Part shown: one piece after another, positions 1 through 8,311 of the stretch
Layout: the number at the start of each line of letters is the position of its first letter
Position numbering within the stretch: the first letter of the stretch is position 1
Notes under the pieces: model-generated
Seen by the model: only the letters and a program-made list of their open reading frames with translations
Databases searched by the model: none
Told to the model about the DNA's origin: nothing
Source: an uncultured Blautia sp.
GTDB lineage: Bacteria; Bacillota; Clostridia; Lachnospirales; Lachnospiraceae
Assembly (NCBI GenBank): GCA_900551075.1
Contig: URVB01000001.1
Coordinates: 124,001 to 188,000, forward strand
Length of the DNA stretch: 64,000 nucleotides
Direction of reading: 5' to 3'
Program-made: the position numbers and the translations under genes

Positions 1-518
1 CCGTAGATTACATCCCGGAAGGTTGTAGTTCCTTCTGTCGGCATATTAAAACGAATCACATGCGGTTCTCCTGCTGCAAGACGCCTTTCGACCTCTTCCT
101 TTGGAAGATGCAGACAACGCTTGTCATAAATGGAGATTTCTTTGCCTGCTACCGTACGCTTCATACTCTCCAGCTCTTCCTGCTTACAGAAGCAATAATA
201 GGCATCCCCCTGCTCAATAAGCTTTTTCGCATATTCGAGATAAATGCCGGAAGCCTGGCGCTCGCTCTGTACATATGGACCGACACCGCCATCCTTATCC
301 GGGCCTTCGTCGTGGATCAAGCCTGTTTTTTCCAAAGTTCTGTAGATGATATCCACAGCTCCATCCATATAGCGCTCCTGGTCTGTGTCCTCAATACGGA
401 GGATGAAATCTCCGCCTTCGTGTTTTGTAATCAAATAAGCATATAAGGCTGTTCTTAAATTTCCTACATGCATCCTGCCGGTTGGGCTCGGTGCAAATCT
501 TGTCCTGAATTTTGACAT
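1..518 (-). CDS. gltX: Glutamyl-tRNA synthetase, N-terminal part
   Basis: Class I aminoacyl-tRNA synthetase that charges tRNA-Glu in the cytoplasm. The visible ~172 residues begin MSKFRTRFAPSPTGRMHVGN. The HIGH-type ATP-binding motif appears as HVGN at residues 17-20, and the family segments AYLITKHEGGDFILRIEDTD and YVQSERQ follow. The ATG at 518 has GGGAG about 10 nt upstream. The frame is open to the left window edge, so the C-terminal anticodon-binding part is missing only because the window ends. It lies downstream of the fatty-acid operon on the same strand but has its own promoter-like sequence. GluRS rather than GlnRS is the normal reading for Clostridia. Confidence 0.95.
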   Translation of the reverse strand, partial: MSKFRTRFAPSPTGRMHVGNLRTALYAYLITKHEGGDFILRIEDTDQERYMDGAVDIIYRTLEKTGLIHDEGPDKDGGVGPYVQSERQASGIYLEYAKKLIEQGDAYYCFCKQEELESMKRTVAGKEISIYDKRCLHLPKEEVERRLAAGEPHVIRFNMPTEGTTTFRDVIY

Positions 519-690
519 GATACCAATTCTCCCAGTAAATATGATATAGAGACATGCCCCCGATTCCGTCTTGCTCCATCCCGGTTACGGGCATTCACCC
601 TGTAAAATCGGATTCGCAGGAGCTTCTAGATGTGCAGGCACAACCCAAATTCCTTTAAATCTGATTTTGCATGTCTCGTTGCTAACGTGC

Positions 691-720
691 ATTATATCAC
701 TAAATCCTTCATAATGTCCA
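691..720 (-). promoter_or_regulatory. Predicted sigma-A promoter of gltX
   Basis: On the minus strand TGGACA (715-720) and TATAAT (691-696) are separated by 18 nt, and gltX starts about 170 nt downstream. The stretch 519-784 between accDA and gltX holds no gene I can support. It contains this promoter, a GC-rich leader with possible local pairing (about 545-600) and the gltX RBS. No clear terminator for the fatty-acid operon is visible here. Confidence 0.55.
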
Positions 721-784
721 TAGGTTTTCCGCAAATCAGGCAGACTCTTAAGATTCTTTTGGCGGAAATTCTTATGTCTTTTGC

Positions 785-2491
785 CTACATATTCCGGAAA
801 CGGAGGTATCTTTCCTCCGCAAGCTGCTCACCGGTTTTTCCTGCATTTGCACGCAGAAATTCTTTCATTCGGATTTTCATATATTCTGAAATTTCCTTCA
901 GGGTATTCTTACATGCCGGGACTTCCTCCGGTATCACCCGCTCAACAAGCCCCATTTCCTTGAGCTGTCCGGCCGTTACTTTCATAGCCTCTGCGGCCTC
1001 CGGCGCACGTTTGCTGTCCTTCCACAAAATGGATGCAAAACCCTCCGGGGAAAGTATCGTATAAGTAGCATTCTCCATCATCCATACCTCATTGGCTACG
1101 CCAAGCGCAAGGGCACCGCCGCTGCCGCCTTCTCCGATGACTATGGAAAGTACGGGAATCCTCAGGTCTGACATCTCCAAAAGATTTCGGGCAATCGCCT
1201 CTCCCTGGCCCCTTTCTTCTGCCTCAATGCCGCAGAAGGCCCCCGGCGTGTCAATAAAGGCAATCACCGCACGTCCGAATTTTTCCGCCTGCTTCATCAG
1301 GCGCAGGGCTTTTCGGTATCCCTCCGGAGAAGGCATACCGAAATTACGAATAAGATTCTCCTTCGTGCTTTTCCCCTTCCGGATTCCCACAACCGTTACC
1401 GGCTGCCCGTCTAAACAGGCAATCCCTCCTAAAACCGCTCCATCGTCACGAAAAGCCCTGTCACCGTGAAGTTCCATAAAATCATCAAAAATATATCCGA
1501 TGTAATCAGGACTTAAGGGCCGTTCACTGCTCCTTGCCGTAAGCACTCTGTCCCATGCGCTCATGGGTTCCTGCTTCCTTACTCCTTTCTTTTTGCCGAA
1601 TGTCTCGATTTTTCTGGCGGAGGTTTCCAAAGGGAAGCTGTCATAGCCCACAGTCTGATGCATTTGTATAATACGAGCCAATGTTTCCCGCATTTTTTCC
1701 CTTTGTACAATCCCGTCCAAAAATCCATGCTCCAGCAGAAATTCTGATTTCTGGAAGCCTTCCGGCAGTTTCTGCCTTATCGTCTGCTGAATCACCCTCG
1801 GTCCGGCAAAACCGATCAGTGCCCCCGGTTCCGCAAGAATGATGTCCCCCAGCATTGCGAAGCTGGCTGTTACGCCCCCGGTAGTCGGGTCCGTCAGAAC
1901 GGATACATACAAAAGCCCCTCTTTGGAATGCTTACGGATGGCTGCTGCGGTCTTTGCCATCTGCATCAGGGAAACCATTCCTTCCTGCATCCTGGCGCCC
2001 CCGGAGCAGCAGAACAGAATTACAGGAAGGCGGCGTACTGCCGCCCTCTCAAAAGTCCTGGTGATTTTTTCTCCGACCACATAGCCCATGCTTCCCATCA
2101 GAAATCTGGCATCCATAACTCCGACTGCCACTTCCTGGCCCCCGATTCTGGCTTCTCCCACCAAAATGGCCTCATCCAGATGGGTCTTCTCCTGAAGTTC
2201 CGTAATCTTTTCCGGATATCCCGGATAGTTAAGGGGATCTCCATTCTCTATATTCCGGAACCATTCCTGAAAAGAACCCTCATCGGCAACAGAACGGATT
2301 CTGGTTTTTGCTTTGATCCGAAAATACCCGCCGCATTTCGGACAGATATAAGCGTGAGCAACAACGTCCTCTTTATATACGGTTCCTCCGCATTTCGGAC
2401 ATTTAACCCAGAGTCCTTCTGGTACGCTTGGCGCCTGTACAGGCTCCTCCTTTACAGTTGTTTTTTTAAAAAAGCGTTTTAAATCCGCCAT
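785..2491 (-). CDS. accDA: Fused acetyl-CoA carboxylase carboxyltransferase beta-alpha (AccD-AccA)
   Basis: The 568-residue protein carries both carboxyltransferase subunits, which transfer CO2 from carboxybiotin to acetyl-CoA to make malonyl-CoA. Residues 1-290 are AccD-like, with a zinc ribbon C31-x2-C34...C50-x2-C53 and the segment GARMQEGMVSLMQMAKT. Residues ~300-568 are AccA-like, with ELHGDRAFRDDGA, GGIACLDGQPVTVVG and GEGGSGGALALG. The two are usually separate genes of ~280-300 and ~320 residues; here a linker rich in K/R joins them with no stop. RBS AAGGTG precedes the ATG. It is the last gene of the fab/acc operon, 51 nt after accC. The fusion should fix subunit stoichiometry; that is inference. 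Confidence 0.95.
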   Translation of the reverse strand: MADLKRFFKKTTVKEEPVQAPSVPEGLWVKCPKCGGTVYKEDVVAHAYICPKCGGYFRIKAKTRIRSVADEGSFQEWFRNIENGDPLNYPGYPEKITELQEKTHLDEAILVGEARIGGQEVAVGVMDARFLMGSMGYVVGEKITRTFERAAVRRLPVILFCCSGGARMQEGMVSLMQMAKTAAAIRKHSKEGLLYVSVLTDPTTGGVTASFAMLGDIILAEPGALIGFAGPRVIQQTIRQKLPEGFQKSEFLLEHGFLDGIVQREKMRETLARIIQMHQTVGYDSFPLETSARKIETFGKKKGVRKQEPMSAWDRVLTARSSERPLSPDYIGYIFDDFMELHGDRAFRDDGAVLGGIACLDGQPVTVVGIRKGKSTKENLIRNFGMPSPEGYRKALRLMKQAEKFGRAVIAFIDTPGAFCGIEAEERGQGEAIARNLLEMSDLRIPVLSIVIGEGGSGGALALGVANEVWMMENATYTILSPEGFASILWKDSKRAPEAAEAMKVTAGQLKEMGLVERVIPEEVPACKNTLKEISEYMKIRMKEFLRANAGKTGEQLAEERYLRFRNM

Positions 2492-2542
2492 GCTTTTTCA
2501 CCTTTCTTTTCTCTTGCTGAATCGATGCCTTTTTCCTCTGCA

Positions 2543-3889
2543 TCAAAGTTCCTTATAGTGCGTCGGAATGAAATCTGTTGTAATATTTCCCTCCTGAAAA
2601 TCCGGCTGATTCAGAAGATCATACTGAAAATCAATATTGGTCTTCACCCCTTCTATGACCACTTCTCCAAGAGTACTGATCATCTTTCGGATTGCGCTTT
2701 TTCTGTCCCTGTCATGAACCACCACTTTAACAATCATCGAATCATAGTTTGGAGGTATACGATATCCTGTATATACGGCTGTGTCCATGCGTACCCCATT
2801 TCCTCCGGGCAGATGCAGCTCTGTGATTATTCCCGGACAGGGCATAAAACGCTTCCCGGGATCTTCTGCGTTAATCCTGCACTCTATCGCATGCCCCCGC
2901 AGCACAATGTCCTCCTGTGCCATACTCAGATGTTCACCGGCGGCTACGCGAATCTGCTCCTTAATCAAATCCACACCGGAGACAAATTCCGTTACCGGAT
3001 GCTCTACCTGGATTCTGGTATTCATTTCCATAAAATAAAAATCCCCTGATTTATCCAAAAGGAATTCTATGGTTCCTGCATTTTCGTAACCGACCGCCTT
3101 TGCTGCCCGTACGGCTGTCTCTCCCATTTCCCTGCGGAGCTTTTCACTGAGTGCCGTACATGGGGATTCCTCAATCATTTTTTGATGACGCCTTTGAATG
3201 GAGCAGTCTCTCTCACCAAGAGAAACTACCTTTCCATATTTGTCGGCAATGATCTGGACTTCCACGTGCCTTGGACACTGCACAAATTTTTCCAGATACA
3301 TGGTAGCATCCCCAAATGCATGAACGGATTCCTGCTGGGCTGTAGCAAAATGTCCTGCAAGCTCCGCCTCCGTGTGCGCGATACGCATGCCTTTGCCGCC
3401 GCCTCCAAAGGATGCTTTGATCATCACCGGATACCCGATCTCTTTGGCAGCCTTTTCTGCTGCTTCCACCGTATAAACCGGCTCCTTTGTACCTGGAACC
3501 ACCGGCACACCGGCTTGTCTCATCGTATTTTTCGCCTCGGATTTGTTACCCATTTTTTCAATCAGCTCTGCTGACGGTCCGATAAACGCGACATGACATT
3601 TCGCACACATTTCTGCAAACCGGCTGTTTTCCGCCAAAAACCCAAAGCCCGGATGAATGGCCTCTGCCTTTAACGCCACTGTTGCACTCAAAATCCGTTC
3701 CATATTCAAATAACTGTCACTGGAAGCCGCCTTCCCGATACAGACTGACTCATCCGCAAGCTGTGTATGCAGCGCCTCTCTGTCCGCCTCCGAATATACG
3801 GCAACCGTCTGAATGCCCATTTCCCGGCATGCACGGATGATACGTACTGCAATCTCCCCCCGGTTTGCAATTAAAATCTTTCGAAACAT
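2543..3889 (-). CDS. accC: Acetyl-CoA carboxylase, biotin carboxylase subunit
   Basis: ATP-dependent carboxylation of the biotin on AccB. I chose the start MFRKILIANRGEIAVRIIRA because CAGGAG lies 8 nt upstream; the frame continues 15 codons further up without family similarity. The resulting 448 residues match the family's usual ~450. Visible features are the N-terminal PreATP-grasp segment, the glycine-rich ATP-grasp loop KASFGGGGKGMRIA, the metal and active-site segment FYFMEMNTRIQVEHPVTE, and the carboxylase C domain (RGHAIECRINAEDP). It sits between fabZ (28-nt gap) and accDA. No defect seen. Confidence 0.96.
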   Translation of the reverse strand: MFRKILIANRGEIAVRIIRACREMGIQTVAVYSEADREALHTQLADESVCIGKAASSDSYLNMERILSATVALKAEAIHPGFGFLAENSRFAEMCAKCHVAFIGPSAELIEKMGNKSEAKNTMRQAGVPVVPGTKEPVYTVEAAEKAAKEIGYPVMIKASFGGGGKGMRIAHTEAELAGHFATAQQESVHAFGDATMYLEKFVQCPRHVEVQIIADKYGKVVSLGERDCSIQRRHQKMIEESPCTALSEKLRREMGETAVRAAKAVGYENAGTIEFLLDKSGDFYFMEMNTRIQVEHPVTEFVSGVDLIKEQIRVAAGEHLSMAQEDIVLRGHAIECRINAEDPGKRFMPCPGIITELHLPGGNGVRMDTAVYTGYRIPPNYDSMIVKVVVHDRDRKSAIRKMISTLGEVVIEGVKTNIDFQYDLLNQPDFQEGNITTDFIPTHYKEL

Positions 3890-3917
3890 ACCCTTACTCC
3901 TGTCAACTGTACTGACC

Positions 3918-4349
3918 TTATTCTCCCACTGCAAAGGTCAGCTCTGCCATAACTGCTGTTTTTCCTTCCTGGTTCACGGCTTTTGCTTTTCCAATACCGA
4001 TGAGCCCTTTGGATCTGATGATTTCTACTTCCAGTGTCAGTACATCACCAGGCTGTACCCTGGTCTTGAATTTTGCAGAATTGATCGCCCCAAAGAATGC
4101 AATCTTTCCTTTGTTTTCCGGTTTGCTCAGAATCGCAACCGCACCTGTCTGGGCCAGGGCTTCTATGACCAGCACTCCGGGCATGACAGGCTCCTGTGGA
4201 AAATGTCCCGCAAAATACGGCTCGTTATATGATACACATTTTTTCCCCACTGCCCGGACTCCCGGCTCCAGCTCTTCTATCGTATCGATCAGCAAAAACG
4301 GCTGTCTGTGAGGAATGATTTCCATAATTTCTTTTATACCTAATTTCAT
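3918..4349 (-). CDS. fabZ: (3R)-hydroxyacyl-ACP dehydratase
   Basis: The 143-residue hot-dog-fold dehydratase removes water from beta-hydroxyacyl-ACP in the elongation cycle. The catalytic histidine lies in FAGHFPQEPVMPGVL (H49) and the paired acid is E63 in VIEALAQ. The N-terminal IMEIIPHRQPFLLID is typical of FabZ. Length is usual. It is embedded between accB and accC in the operon, with a 21-nt gap to accB. FabA-type isomerase activity is not indicated. Confidence 0.96.
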   Translation of the reverse strand: MKLGIKEIMEIIPHRQPFLLIDTIEELEPGVRAVGKKCVSYNEPYFAGHFPQEPVMPGVLVIEALAQTGAVAILSKPENKGKIAFFGAINSAKFKTRVQPGDVLTLEVEIIRSKGLIGIGKAKAVNQEGKTAVMAELTFAVGE

Positions 4350-4370
4350 GGCGTGTCCTCCTGATTCCTA

Positions 4371-4826
4371 TCACACAATGATAAACAACGGCTGCCCGTA
4401 TTCCACCATTTGCTCGTTTTCCGCCCGGATTTCTTTTACAATGCCATCAAATTCCGATTCAATTTCATTCATCAGCTTCATAGCTTCTACAATACCAAGC
4501 ACCTGCCCCCTTTTCACAGTATCCCCTACCTGTACCAAGGGCGGATTATCCGGAGAAGAAGAACGATAAAAGGTTCCTACTAAAGGAGATTTTATCACAT
4601 TTCCTTCTGCTGCTTCCACACTCTTTGCCCCGGACATCTCCAGAGTCTTCACAGTTTCCTTCTGTACAAATACAGATTCTGCATTCTGCGGCGGCAGTAC
4701 GTTCTCCTGTTTTCTATTTTTGGCAGTCTCCATGGATATTTTCCATTCTCCGTCCTGAAGGCAAAACTCTGTCAGCTCAGACTCGCTGACTGCACGAATC
4801 AGCTCAATCATTTCTTTAAATTCCAT
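4371..4826 (-). CDS. accB: Biotin carboxyl carrier protein of acetyl-CoA carboxylase
   Basis: The 151-residue carrier ends in a biotinyl domain. The biotin-accepting lysine is K117 in the EAMKLMNEIE motif, preceded by the P/A-rich variable linker (residues ~35-75) and SPLVGTFYRSSSPDNPP. The gene stops with TGA after the family's normal C-terminal end, direct evidence that TGA is an ordinary stop codon in this genome. It lies 17 nt downstream of fabF. Its biotin would be attached by BirA, which also fits the bioY locus near 62 kb. Confidence 0.96.
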   Translation of the reverse strand: MEFKEMIELIRAVSESELTEFCLQDGEWKISMETAKNRKQENVLPPQNAESVFVQKETVKTLEMSGAKSVEAAEGNVIKSPLVGTFYRSSSPDNPPLVQVGDTVKRGQVLGIVEAMKLMNEIESEFDGIVKEIRAENEQMVEYGQPLFIIV

Positions 4827-4843
4827 AATTCCTCCCGGGGTGC

Positions 4844-6079
4844 TTACCCTTCAAACTTTTTTATAAGCAGAGATGCATTATGTCCGCCGAATCCAAGAGA
4901 ATTCGACAATGCGTATCTGATATCCAATTTTTCCGGCCCATTGGTCACATAATCCAGATCACATTCGTCATCCGGCACACGGTATCCCACCGTCTCATGA
5001 ACCAGACCTTCCTGAATCTCTTTGATACACGTAATTGCCTCTACTGCGCCTGCTGCTCCCAAAAGATGCCCGATCATGGATTTTGTAGAGTTTACCTTCA
5101 GTTTTTTTGCATGTGCTCCAAATACACTCTTGATCGCCTTCGTCTCAAACAGGTCGTTATGGTGAGTGCCGGTTCCGTGTGCATTGATATACAGAATCTC
5201 TTCCTTGGAAATTCCCGCCTCCAAAATTGCATTTTCCATAGCCTTTGCAGCACCGGAGCCATCCTCGGCAGGCGACGTAATATGGTAAGCGTCTGCAGTT
5301 GCTCCGTAGCCCGCGATTTCCGCCAGAATTTTTGCACCTCTCCTCTGTGCGTGCTCAAATTCTTCCAGAATCACGATCCCGGAGCCCTCTCCCATAACAA
5401 ACCCGTTTCTTTCTTTATCAAAAGGAATCGAACAGCGTCTTGGATCCGTAGAAGCAGACAACGCAGTAAGAGCTGCAAAGCCTCCCAGACCCATAGGTGT
5501 GATTGCCGCTTCCGTGCCTCCTGCCACCATCACATCCGCCTCGCCGCACTGTATGCTTCTGTAAGCTTCTCCAATACTGTTTGTCCCTGTCGCACAGGCA
5601 GTCACCACATTGATATTTTTACCTTTCAATCCAAACTGAATGGATACATTGCCTGCTGCCATGTTGGAGATCATCAATGGAACCATAAGCGGATTCACCC
5701 TTCTGGGACCTTTTTCCAAAAGCTTCCGATGCTCCTGTTCAATCACCTGCAGACTTCCGATTCCGCTTCCGACCGAACATCCCACCCGAAACGGGTCCTC
5801 CTGTTCCATATCAAGTCCGGAGTCCCGAAGGGCCTCCTTTGCTGCTGCCACTGCATACCGGCAGAACAGCGACATTCTCTTAGCCGTCTTAAAGTCCATA
5901 TAGTTATTTGCATCAAACCCCCTGACCTCTGCCGCCAAATGCGCTTTGTAATCGGAGGTATCAAAATATGTCACTTCTCCAAAGCCAATCCTGCTTTCCC
6001 TGATGTTTTTCCAGAATTCCTCTACATTCAGTCCCACAGGAGTGATGGCTCCCATGCCTGTTACAACCACTCTTTTCAT
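4844..6079 (-). CDS. fabF: Beta-ketoacyl-ACP synthase II
   Basis: Condensing enzyme that elongates acyl-ACP with malonyl-ACP. It has 411 residues of thiolase fold. The catalytic triad is C162 in VVTACATGTNSIG, H301 in INAHGTGTHHND and H338 in KSMIGHLLGAAGA. A strong RBS (TAGGAGGATAAA) precedes the ATG. It follows the broken fabG by 9 nt, so it is normally co-translated with it. KAS II rather than KAS I is inferred from length and operon position; fabH is not in this block. Confidence 0.96.
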   Translation of the reverse strand: MKRVVVTGMGAITPVGLNVEEFWKNIRESRIGFGEVTYFDTSDYKAHLAAEVRGFDANNYMDFKTAKRMSLFCRYAVAAAKEALRDSGLDMEQEDPFRVGCSVGSGIGSLQVIEQEHRKLLEKGPRRVNPLMVPLMISNMAAGNVSIQFGLKGKNINVVTACATGTNSIGEAYRSIQCGEADVMVAGGTEAAITPMGLGGFAALTALSASTDPRRCSIPFDKERNGFVMGEGSGIVILEEFEHAQRRGAKILAEIAGYGATADAYHITSPAEDGSGAAKAMENAILEAGISKEEILYINAHGTGTHHNDLFETKAIKSVFGAHAKKLKVNSTKSMIGHLLGAAGAVEAITCIKEIQEGLVHETVGYRVPDDECDLDYVTNGPEKLDIRYALSNSLGFGGHNASLLIKKFEG

Positions 6080-6088
6080 TTTATCCTC

Positions 6089-6829
6089 CTACATGTTCAT
6101 TCCGCCATCCACACTGATGACCTGTCCTGTAATATAATCCGCCTTTTCGGATGCCAGGAATGCCACCATATTCGCAATATCCGAAGGCTTTCCGAATCTT
6201 CCCAGCGGAATCTGTTTGCAGGCGGCTTCTTTGATGTCCTCCGGCAGAACCCTGGTCATTTCCGTATCCACAAACCCCGGTGCTACGGCATTTACGGTAA
6301 TTCCACGGCTTGACAGCTCTCTTGCCACAGTTTTGGTCAGTCAAATGACACCCGCCTTGGCTGCCGCATAATTTGCCTGTCCTGCATTTCCCATGATTCC
6401 GGATATAGAAGAGATATTGATGATCTTTCCGCTTCTCTGCTTCAGCATCTGCCTGGAAAGAAGGCGCATTGTATTGAAGGTTCCCTTCAGATTGATATCC
6501 ATAACCGCATCAAAATCCTCCTCCTTCATTTTCATGATCAGACTGTCACGCGTAATGCCCGCATTATTCACCAGGATATCCACATGTCCCTGCGCCCTGA
6601 CAATATCCCTGATCATGGCTTCACAGGCGTGAAAATCACTGACATTGCACTGGCAGAGAACCGCCTGCCCTCCGTTTTCCTCTATCATATTCTTAACCTC
6701 CTGCGCACGTTCTCCGGAACCATTGTAATTAAGGATGACCACAGCCCCTTCCTTAGCAAGGGTAATGGCAATCTCTCTTCCAATTCCGCGGCTGGCCCCT
6801 GTCACAAGAGCAACTTTTCCATTTAACAT
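6089..6829 (-). pseudogene. fabG: 3-oxoacyl-ACP reductase interrupted by an in-frame TGA
   Basis: The NADPH-dependent beta-ketoacyl-ACP reductase is intact in sequence except for one codon. Starting at ATG 6829 (GAGGAG about 10 nt upstream), it shows TGASRGIG (residues 10-17), NNAG, and the catalytic S141, Y154 and K158. Codon 163 (6341-6343) is TGA where the family has glycine, as in KAGVIGLTK. The frame then resumes unchanged (LTKTVARELSSRGITVNAVAPGF) to a normal C-terminus ending in GGMNM. A single G-to-T change in GGA explains it. A GTG at 6328 could restart the last 79 residues. Without read-through, both products lack part of the fold. FabG is usually essential, so a base-calling error, a second copy or suppression are alternatives. 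Confidence 0.9.
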
Positions 6830-6898
6830 TTCCTGATTCTCCTCTTCATTTTCCTGCGGTCTTCCATAATACTCCATTTCTATTCCGCAGGTATGTTT

Positions 6899-7807
6899 TT
6901 ATAAAAGCTTTTCTAAATCCGCTGTCTTTTCTATGTTCAGTGCCCTGACATTTCTATCAATTTTTCTCAGGAATCCCGTTAAAGTTTTTCCCGGTCCGAT
7001 TTCTATGAAGGTATCCACGCCATCCTGAATCATTGTCTCCACACACTGCTGCCAGCGCACAGGAGAACTTACCTGCCGTACCAGCAGTTTTTTGACCTCT
7101 GCCTTATCTGTAACATATTCTCCTGTCACATTCGTCACATAAGGTATCGAAAAATCCTGAATTTTCATATGCTCCAATACTTCTTTCAGTTGTTCTCCTG
7201 CCCCCATAAGCATCTGAGAATGAAATGGTCCGCTGACCTTCAGAGGTACGATCCGTCTTGCACCTGCATCCTTCAGCGCCCCGCCTGCCTTTGAAACGGC
7301 CTCCGCTTCCCCGGTAATGACAATCTGACCAGGACAGTTATAATTTGCAATGGAGACAATTCCTTCCGTTTTTTCACAGATTTCTTCTATCAAGGCTGCC
7401 TCTGTTCCCAGAACTGCAGCCATAGCCCCTCCTTCAGGAACTGCCTCCTGCATAAAAAGACCTCTCTTAAGCACCGCCCAAAATGCATCCTCCTCACTAA
7501 TTGCCCCGGAAGCCGTCAGAGCTCCGTATTCTCCAAGACTTAAACCTCCATGAACCTGAGAATGGATTCCCTGCTCTTCCACAGCCCGGAGCATCGCAAT
7601 CTCGACTGCCAGCATTGCTATCTGTGTATATTTCGTAATATGCAGACTGGGATTTTCCTCAAAACAAAGAGCCGGTATATCCAGACCTGTTACCTTTGAC
7701 GCCTTCTCAATCACTTGCCGGCTGACAGAAAACTGTTCATAAAAATCTTTTCCCATGCCGGTATACTGCGCTCCCTGCCCTGGAAAAATAAAAGCTGTTT
7801 TTCCCAT
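6899..7807 (-). CDS. fabD: Malonyl-CoA:ACP transacylase
   Basis: Loads malonyl groups onto ACP. In 302 residues the protein shows the N-terminal FIFPGQGAQYTGMGKD, the nucleophile S90 in GGLSLGEYGAL, and the catalytic H196 in SGPFHSQML. The ATG at 7807 has GGAGG 9 nt upstream. It is the first gene after a terminator that follows acpP, and it has its own operator-like palindrome, so it probably begins a separate transcript fabD-fabG-fabF-accB-fabZ-accC-accDA. No fabK or other enoyl-ACP reductase gene appears between acpP and fabD, where related genomes often carry one. Confidence 0.96.
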   Translation of the reverse strand: MGKTAFIFPGQGAQYTGMGKDFYEQFSVSRQVIEKASKVTGLDIPALCFEENPSLHITKYTQIAMLAVEIAMLRAVEEQGIHSQVHGGLSLGEYGALTASGAISEEDAFWAVLKRGLFMQEAVPEGGAMAAVLGTEAALIEEICEKTEGIVSIANYNCPGQIVITGEAEAVSKAGGALKDAGARRIVPLKVSGPFHSQMLMGAGEQLKEVLEHMKIQDFSIPYVTNVTGEYVTDKAEVKKLLVRQVSSPVRWQQCVETMIQDGVDTFIEIGPGKTLTGFLRKIDRNVRALNIEKTADLEKLL

Positions 7808-7843
7808 TAACCGTTTCCTCCATTCTTTATTTGAAAATAAAAT

Positions 7844-7860
7844 ATTTTGATTAGCAAAGT
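7844..7860 (-). promoter_or_regulatory. FabT-like operator upstream of fabD
   Basis: The 17-mer ACTTTGCTAATCAAAAT (minus strand) is an imperfect palindrome, 6 of 8 pairs, and resembles the FabT (MarR-family) box AnTTTGATTATCAAAnT. It overlaps an AATACT sequence that could be the -10 of the fabD transcript, the same geometry as at acpP. The regulator gene is not in the window, so assignment to a FabT-type repressor is inference from the motif and the target genes. Confidence 0.55.
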
Positions 7861-7867
7861 ATTTTTC

Positions 7868-7904
7868 TAAAAAATTCTCCCTAAGACCTTTTCGTCTTAA
7901 GGAG
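7868..7904 (-). terminator. Rho-independent terminator between acpP and fabD
   Basis: On the minus strand an 11-bp stem (7894-7904 paired with 7877-7887, one G-U pair) with a 6-nt loop is followed by a run of six T (7868-7876). It would end or attenuate acpP transcripts before fabD, allowing ACP to be made in excess of the other enzymes. Confidence 0.8.
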
Positions 7905-7966
7905 ATTTCTATACCTTATCAGCATACCACCCTTACGCAGCAGGCGCACCAGGCCAGGGTAATGGA

Positions 7967-8200
7967 TTATGCCTCTACGCCTTTTGATTTCATGTACTCC
8001 ATAACATCACCGACGGTTGTCAAATCCGCAAGCTCTTCTGCCGGAATTTCTACATTGTATTCATCCTCCAATGCCATAACCAGCTCAAATAAATCCAGGG
8101 AATCTGCTCCTAAATCATCCTTAAAGGAAGTCTCCGCAGTAATCTGTTCTTCTTCGCAGTTCAACTGTTCTGAAATCATCTTCTTCATTTTTTCTAACAT
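7967..8200 (-). CDS. acpP: Acyl carrier protein
   Basis: The 77-residue acidic carrier holds the growing acyl chain on 4'-phosphopantetheine. The attachment serine is S34 in DDLGADSLDLFEL. I start at ATG 8200 because AAAGGAG lies 8 nt upstream and the longer open frame runs into the promoter and operator. Length is normal. It is transcribed separately from fabD by virtue of the terminator in between. Confidence 0.96.
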   Translation of the reverse strand: MLEKMKKMISEQLNCEEEQITAETSFKDDLGADSLDLFELVMALEDEYNVEIPAEELADLTTVGDVMEYMKSKGVEA

Positions 8201-8240
8201 TGCCTTTTCTCCTTTATCAAGTATTTCCAGATTCTTGATT

Positions 8241-8283
8241 ACTTTGATGTTCAAAGTATATATTCTGTTTTCTTATTTGTCAA
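8241..8283 (-). promoter_or_regulatory. acpP promoter with overlapping FabT-like operator
   Basis: On the minus strand TTGACA (8278-8283), 17 nt, then TATACT (8255-8260) form a near-consensus sigma-A promoter. The -10 runs directly into ACTTTGAACATCAAAGT (8241-8257), a nearly perfect palindrome matching the FabT box. Binding there would block RNA polymerase. The same box type precedes fabD, so both transcripts look co-regulated by one lipid-responsive MarR-type repressor (inference). Confidence 0.75.
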
Positions 8284-8311
8284 TACCATTTTCCATTATT
8301 TGCTGCTCCAT

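Noticed and set aside
6341..6343. Reassignment of TGA to glycine to explain fabG
   Set aside because: TGA is used as a normal stop at accB (4371-4373) and elsewhere, such as the small ICE gene at 27887; no other gene shows an internal TGA of this kind.
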